Source: CAZSIA01 sp045126355 (lineage in GTDB: Bacteria; Bacillota_I; Bacilli_A; Acholeplasmatales; Anaeroplasmataceae). From it: a DNA stretch of 9,055 bases. The position numbers and the translations under genes are program-made. The notes beneath the pieces are model-generated. The model had not been told where the DNA came from. It ran no database searches and saw only the letters and a list, made by a program, of their open reading frames with translations. The first letter of the stretch is position 1, and each line of letters starts with the position of its first letter. The stretch lies in contig JBGVOE010000134.1 of the NCBI GenBank assembly GCA_045126355.1, positions 1 through 9,055 of the forward strand, written 5' to 3'. Shown here in pieces: positions 6,388 through 9,055 of this stretch.

Positions 6388-7344
6388 TTAAATAACTGTC
6401 TCTCCACTACTACCTGAATTAATTTCTAATAAATAATTTTTAAGATAAACTGTGCAGCTAGAACCCTCTAACTCTTTAAGGGCGTAAAATTTAGTTGTAT
6501 TTAAATCTTTTTTATCGATATTAATATTTGAGTTTAAATTTTTGATACAAGTAAGAATAAATAAAATTCCTTCATCATTATTATCTTTCACATTAATATT
6601 AATACTATCAATTTTTCGACCCTTTTGACCGATTACACCCTCTGGTGTTTTAAATAAAACTTCATTTTTATCAGAAAATAAAGATAAGAAATTAACAACT
6701 CCATCATATGTAGTAACTGTAGCTTTCGATAAATCTAGCTTAACATCTTTATAAGTATTGACTAAATCATAAATACCTTTAGCGGTTAAATTATCTAAGT
6801 TATAAAGGTATAGTGTATTCTCTTCTAAATTATATTCATAAGTACTATAGTAGTTTTGATACTTATAAGTGATTTTAGTACCGTCTGATAAAGTAAACTC
6901 TTTCTCTTCATCTACCTTTTTACTGTAAAGTAAATCTAAGATTTCAAAATATGTTTTACCAGCTAATACACTATCATTAATTTTTGTTATTTTCATTCCG
7001 GCATCAAAGGCAAATTCCTCAAATTCTTTACTTAATTTATTAGTAATAATAACTCCATCAGATGCAATAACAAAATCAAAACAAGGTTTGTAATAATATT
7101 TATATTTAGTAGGTTCTACTACTAAATCATAATTAATAGTAGCAAAATTAGTAAAATCATCCTCACTATTAAACTCTATTTCTAATTCTTTTTCTAATAG
7201 AAGCATATAATCAGTTTTCTTAATTTTCTCATCATCTTTTATACCAAAGTCCATTCGTGAAACTGCCACTACTGCTAAAAATCCCACAATCACAGTTATA
7301 ATTAATAGTCCAATTAAACTTCTTTTATTGTTTTTCAAATCCAT
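6388..7344 (-). CDS. Membrane-anchored PDZ protein, apparently an inactive S41 (CtpA/CtpB-like) protease homologue
   Basis: The protein is 318 residues. Residues 9-29 are a single N-terminal membrane anchor after a basic KNNKR, so the rest should lie outside. Residues about 92-165 read as a PDZ domain (SDGVIITNKLS, then DAGMKITKINDSVLAGKTY and a following helix). Residues 172-318 follow the S41 fold by eye: VKLDLSKAT where S41 has ILDLRNNPGG, and near the end LEGSSCTVYLKNYLLEINSG where S41 has L-DGSALKLT-A-YYTPSG. An ungapped hand alignment puts Glu258 at the catalytic Ser and Thr283 at the catalytic Lys, so it should not cleave. The start at 7344 has AAGGAGG (7354-7360) 9 nt away; longer in-frame starts upstream lack this and run into yitT. 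It overlaps yitT by 20 nt. From memory, the Bacillus prfB neighbourhood also has a YitT gene and ctpB, which supports descent from a real protease. It may bind peptides or act as a scaffold. Family assignment is inference. Confidence 0.6.
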   Translation of the reverse strand: MDLKNNKRSLIGLLIITVIVGFLAVVAVSRMDFGIKDDEKIKKTDYMLLLEKELEIEFNSEDDFTNFATINYDLVVEPTKYKYYYKPCFDFVIASDGVIITNKLSKEFEEFAFDAGMKITKINDSVLAGKTYFEILDLLYSKKVDEEKEFTLSDGTKITYKYQNYYSTYEYNLEENTLYLYNLDNLTAKGIYDLVNTYKDVKLDLSKATVTTYDGVVNFLSLFSDKNEVLFKTPEGVIGQKGRKIDSININVKDNNDEGILFILTCIKNLNSNINIDKKDLNTTKFYALKELEGSSCTVYLKNYLLEINSGSSGETVI

Positions 7345-8224
7345 CCCCGTAAACCTCCTTCGCACTAACATAGAAAGTAAATGCAAGCGGATCAATTTCT
7401 AAAATCAAATCACGCATTAAATAACTTTCATTTTTGTTTAACGTTGTAATTAACATATCATATTTATAGCCGCTATATCCCCCAAATGCGTCAACTACAG
7501 TAACACCGCGACCTAATTTATCAATAATAACTTGTTTAATTTCTTCATTTTTCTTACTTAAGATAAAGGCTGTTCTTCTAGAAGAACCTCCCATATGAAC
7601 AAGGTCAATAAATATCCCAATTAAATATATCGAAATTAAACTATACATTGTTTTTTCAATTCCAAAGACAAAAACACTAATTAAAACAACAATTCCATCT
7701 GTCACATAAACCGTCTTTGAATATGGAAAATGAAAAACTTTAGCTACTATTTTCTGTAAGATATCCATCCCACCTGTAGTAGCGTTAACTCTAAAACATA
7801 ATCCTAATCCAATACCTGTTAAAATACTTCCTAACAAGACTGTTAATATAACTTGTGAAATAGGATTCATAGCCTCACTTGATACTTTAAATAGTACTTC
7901 ATCTAATTTAAATAAAATATCAGGCGGAATATTTAAAAATTCTAATATAAAAATAAATAGCGGTAAGATGATTGAACCTAATAAAGTATTAAAGAAAAAT
8001 TCTTTACCAAAAAAAAGTAATCCTACTAATAAAAATATCATGTTTAGTAAAAAGATAAATATTGATGAACTAAACCCTTCACCAAAGATTCCAGTTAAAA
8101 TAACAGATATCCCAGTTACTCCACCAATAACAATATTTTGAGGCAAAAACAGAAAATAATACGCTAAGGCTACAAACAATGATCCAATAACAATATTAAA
8201 ATATACTACTCTTCTTTTTCTCAT
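7325..8224 (-). CDS. YitT family membrane protein (YitT_membrane + DUF2179)
   Basis: This 299-residue integral membrane protein has unknown biochemical role; YitT proteins are widespread in Firmicutes and are often guessed to be transporters. About five or six hydrophobic segments fill residues 8-210. Two family motifs are visible: IVIGGVTGIS near 31-40 and NATTGGMDILQKI near 147-159. The soluble C-terminal DUF2179 domain (about 213-298) starts at GGSSRRTAFILS and ends with the typical EIDPLAF and VYGDGF. The start ATG at 8224 overlaps the prfB stop as ATGA. The nearest purine-rich stretch is weak (GGATG about 11 nt away), so translation probably depends on ribosomes finishing prfB. It overlaps the PDZ gene by 20 nt at its end. 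B. subtilis has several paralogues, so I give no gene symbol. Confidence 0.93.
   Translation of the reverse strand: MRKRRVVYFNIVIGSLFVALAYYFLFLPQNIVIGGVTGISVILTGIFGEGFSSSIFIFLLNMIFLLVGLLFFGKEFFFNTLLGSIILPLFIFILEFLNIPPDILFKLDEVLFKVSSEAMNPISQVILTVLLGSILTGIGLGLCFRVNATTGGMDILQKIVAKVFHFPYSKTVYVTDGIVVLISVFVFGIEKTMYSLISIYLIGIFIDLVHMGGSSRRTAFILSKKNEEIKQVIIDKLGRGVTVVDAFGGYSGYKYDMLITTLNKNESYLMRDLILEIDPLAFTFYVSAKEVYGDGFEKQ
7354..7360 (-). promoter_or_regulatory. Ribosome binding site fixing the start of the PDZ/S41-like gene
   Basis: AAGGAGG on the minus strand lies inside the end of yitT, 9 nt before the ATG at 7344. The resulting protein begins just before its basic residues and membrane anchor, which is the usual arrangement. 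In-frame starts farther upstream (as far as 7395) would add residues overlapping yitT without any such site. Confidence 0.85.
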
Positions 8225-9055
8225 TTATTACACATCCATTTTAAATAACCATAAATAAAGCTATCTAATTCACCATCCATAACCGCACCAACATTTCCAT
8301 TTTCAACATTGCTACGATGATCTTTTACAAGTGTATATGGACAGAATACATAAGAACGAATTTGTGAACCAAAAGCAATAGCGCTACTACCACCTTTAAT
8401 TTTAGCTAACTCTTCTTCTTTCTTTTGAATTTCTAATTCCATCAACTTACTTTGTAAAACCATCATCGCTTGTTCACGGTTTTGAATTTGACTTCTTTCA
8501 TTTTGACAGTTAACAACAATACCAGTTGGCTTATGAGTAATTCTTACTGCTGAGTAGGTAGTATTAACACCTTGACCACCTGGTCCACTTGAACAAAATG
8601 TATCAATTTTTAAATCAGCTTCATTAATTTTAACTTCAGCCATATCTTTAATAACTGGTGAAATGTCAACTGAGGCAAAAGATGTATGGCGACGCTTATT
8701 AGTGTCAAAAGGAGAAATTCTTACTAATCGATGAACTCCTCTTTCACCCTTTAACATACCATATGCATTTTTACCACTTATTGTGATTGTAACACTTTTA
8801 ATACCAGCTTCTTCACCTGCTAAATAATCAATTACTTTAAATTTAAAATTATGCTTTTGACAATATCTTTGATACATTCTAAAAAGCATATCAGCCCAGT
8901 CCATTGACTCAGTTCCACCAGCACCAGGATGAATTTCTAAAATAACATCATTATCATCATATTCGCCATTTAAAATAACTTTTATTGTAGTCTCTTCAAT
9001 TAATGTATTAAAGTTTAAGATTTCTTCTTCTAAAAGTTCTTTCATTTCTTCACTT
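8221..9055 (-). CDS. prfB: Peptide chain release factor 2, 5' part cut by the window edge
   Basis: RF2 ends translation at UAA and UGA in the ribosomal A site. The reading frame is open to the right edge: the ATG at 9045 is preceded by sense codons (Ser-Glu-Glu), so it is internal and about 90 N-terminal residues are outside. Seen here are the PCRF domain (IHPGAGGTESMDWADMLFRM) and the SPF tripeptide that marks RF2 rather than RF1 (RISPFDTNKRRHTS, SPF at 8707-8715). The peptidyl-hydrolysis GGQ loop (8572-8580) lies within SSGPGGQGVNTT; the residue after GGQ is Gly, where many bacterial RFs have His. The C-terminus (GSQIRSYVF, VKDHRSNVE, AVMDGELDSFI) is standard. The gene ends in TGA, the RF2-only stop, overlapping the yitT start by 4 nt. 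The programmed frameshift found near codon 25 in many prfB genes would lie outside the window. Confidence 0.97.
   Translation of the reverse strand, partial: SEEMKELLEEEILNFNTLIEETTIKVILNGEYDDNDVILEIHPGAGGTESMDWADMLFRMYQRYCQKHNFKFKVIDYLAGEEAGIKSVTITISGKNAYGMLKGERGVHRLVRISPFDTNKRRHTSFASVDISPVIKDMAEVKINEADLKIDTFCSSGPGGQGVNTTYSAVRITHKPTGIVVNCQNERSQIQNREQAMMVLQSKLMELEIQKKEEELAKIKGGSSAIAFGSQIRSYVFCPYTLVKDHRSNVENGNVGAVMDGELDSFIYGYLKWMCNK

Noticed and set aside
6405..6407. GTG start for recX overlapping the upstream gene
   Set aside because: The extra seven residues precede the usual RecX N-terminus, and the ribosome site before the GTG is no better; the ATG at 6386 directly follows the upstream stop.
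7572..7587. Perfect 16-bp palindrome GTTCTTCTAGAAGAAC inside yitT
   Set aside because: It is fully explained by the codons TCT-TCT-AGA-AGA for the conserved Ser-Ser-Arg-Arg of the YitT family, and it lies mid-gene with no promoter nearby.
9043..9045. ATG at 9045 as the start of prfB
   Set aside because: The frame stays open to the window edge with sense codons upstream, and RF2 should have about 90 more N-terminal residues.
1..9055. UGA=Trp genetic code suggested by the mollicute-like base composition
   Set aside because: Trp is encoded by TGG, an RF2 gene is present, and prfB ends in TGA, so UGA acts as stop.

Overview
The window is AT-rich, low-GC Firmicutes/Mollicutes-type DNA. All seven genes I can support lie on the minus strand, so transcription runs from high to low coordinates. 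Strong AGGAGG-type ribosome sites, tight gene packing and very AT-biased codons suggest an uncultured or minimal member of the Bacilli, near Acholeplasma/Izemoplasma/RF39 or Erysipelotrichia; that placement is an impression, not a computed result. Tryptophan is written TGG, and a release factor 2 gene is present and itself ends in TGA. The organism therefore reads UGA as stop and is not a UGA=Trp mollicute such as Mycoplasma or Spiroplasma.

Right part (9055 down to 5583): an overlapping run of housekeeping genes. It comprises prfB (release factor 2, entering from beyond the right edge), a YitT-family membrane protein, a membrane-anchored PDZ protein that looks like a catalytically dead S41 (CtpA/CtpB-type) protease, and recX (RecA modulator). 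Each junction overlaps or is 1 nt apart, so translational coupling is likely.

Middle (5608 to 1133): two glycogen genes. glgB (branching enzyme) starts inside the end of recX and so appears to belong to the prfB-recX transcript. glgP (glycogen/alpha-glucan phosphorylase) follows after 117 bases that hold an extended -10 promoter, an inverted repeat in the -35 region and a sequence matching the catabolite-responsive (cre) consensus. A clear intrinsic terminator follows glgP. GlgB makes alpha-1,6 branches and GlgP releases glucose-1-phosphate from chain ends; no synthase (glgA) or ADP-glucose pyrophosphorylase (glgC) is in view.

Left part (1020 to 1): an unrecognised single-pass membrane protein with its own promoter. 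The promoter's -10 box sits in the centre of a perfect 10+10 bp inverted repeat, which suggests repressor control. The last ~100 bases at the left edge contain hairpins followed by T-runs on the plus strand, as if a convergent plus-strand gene ended just outside the window.

I see no mobile element, CRISPR array, tRNA or rRNA, and no obvious new defence or biosynthetic system. The points most worth a second look are the apparent S41 pseudoprotease, the cre-like site upstream of glgP, the palindrome-flanked promoter of the unknown membrane protein, and the fusion of the glycogen branching enzyme onto the recX transcript.
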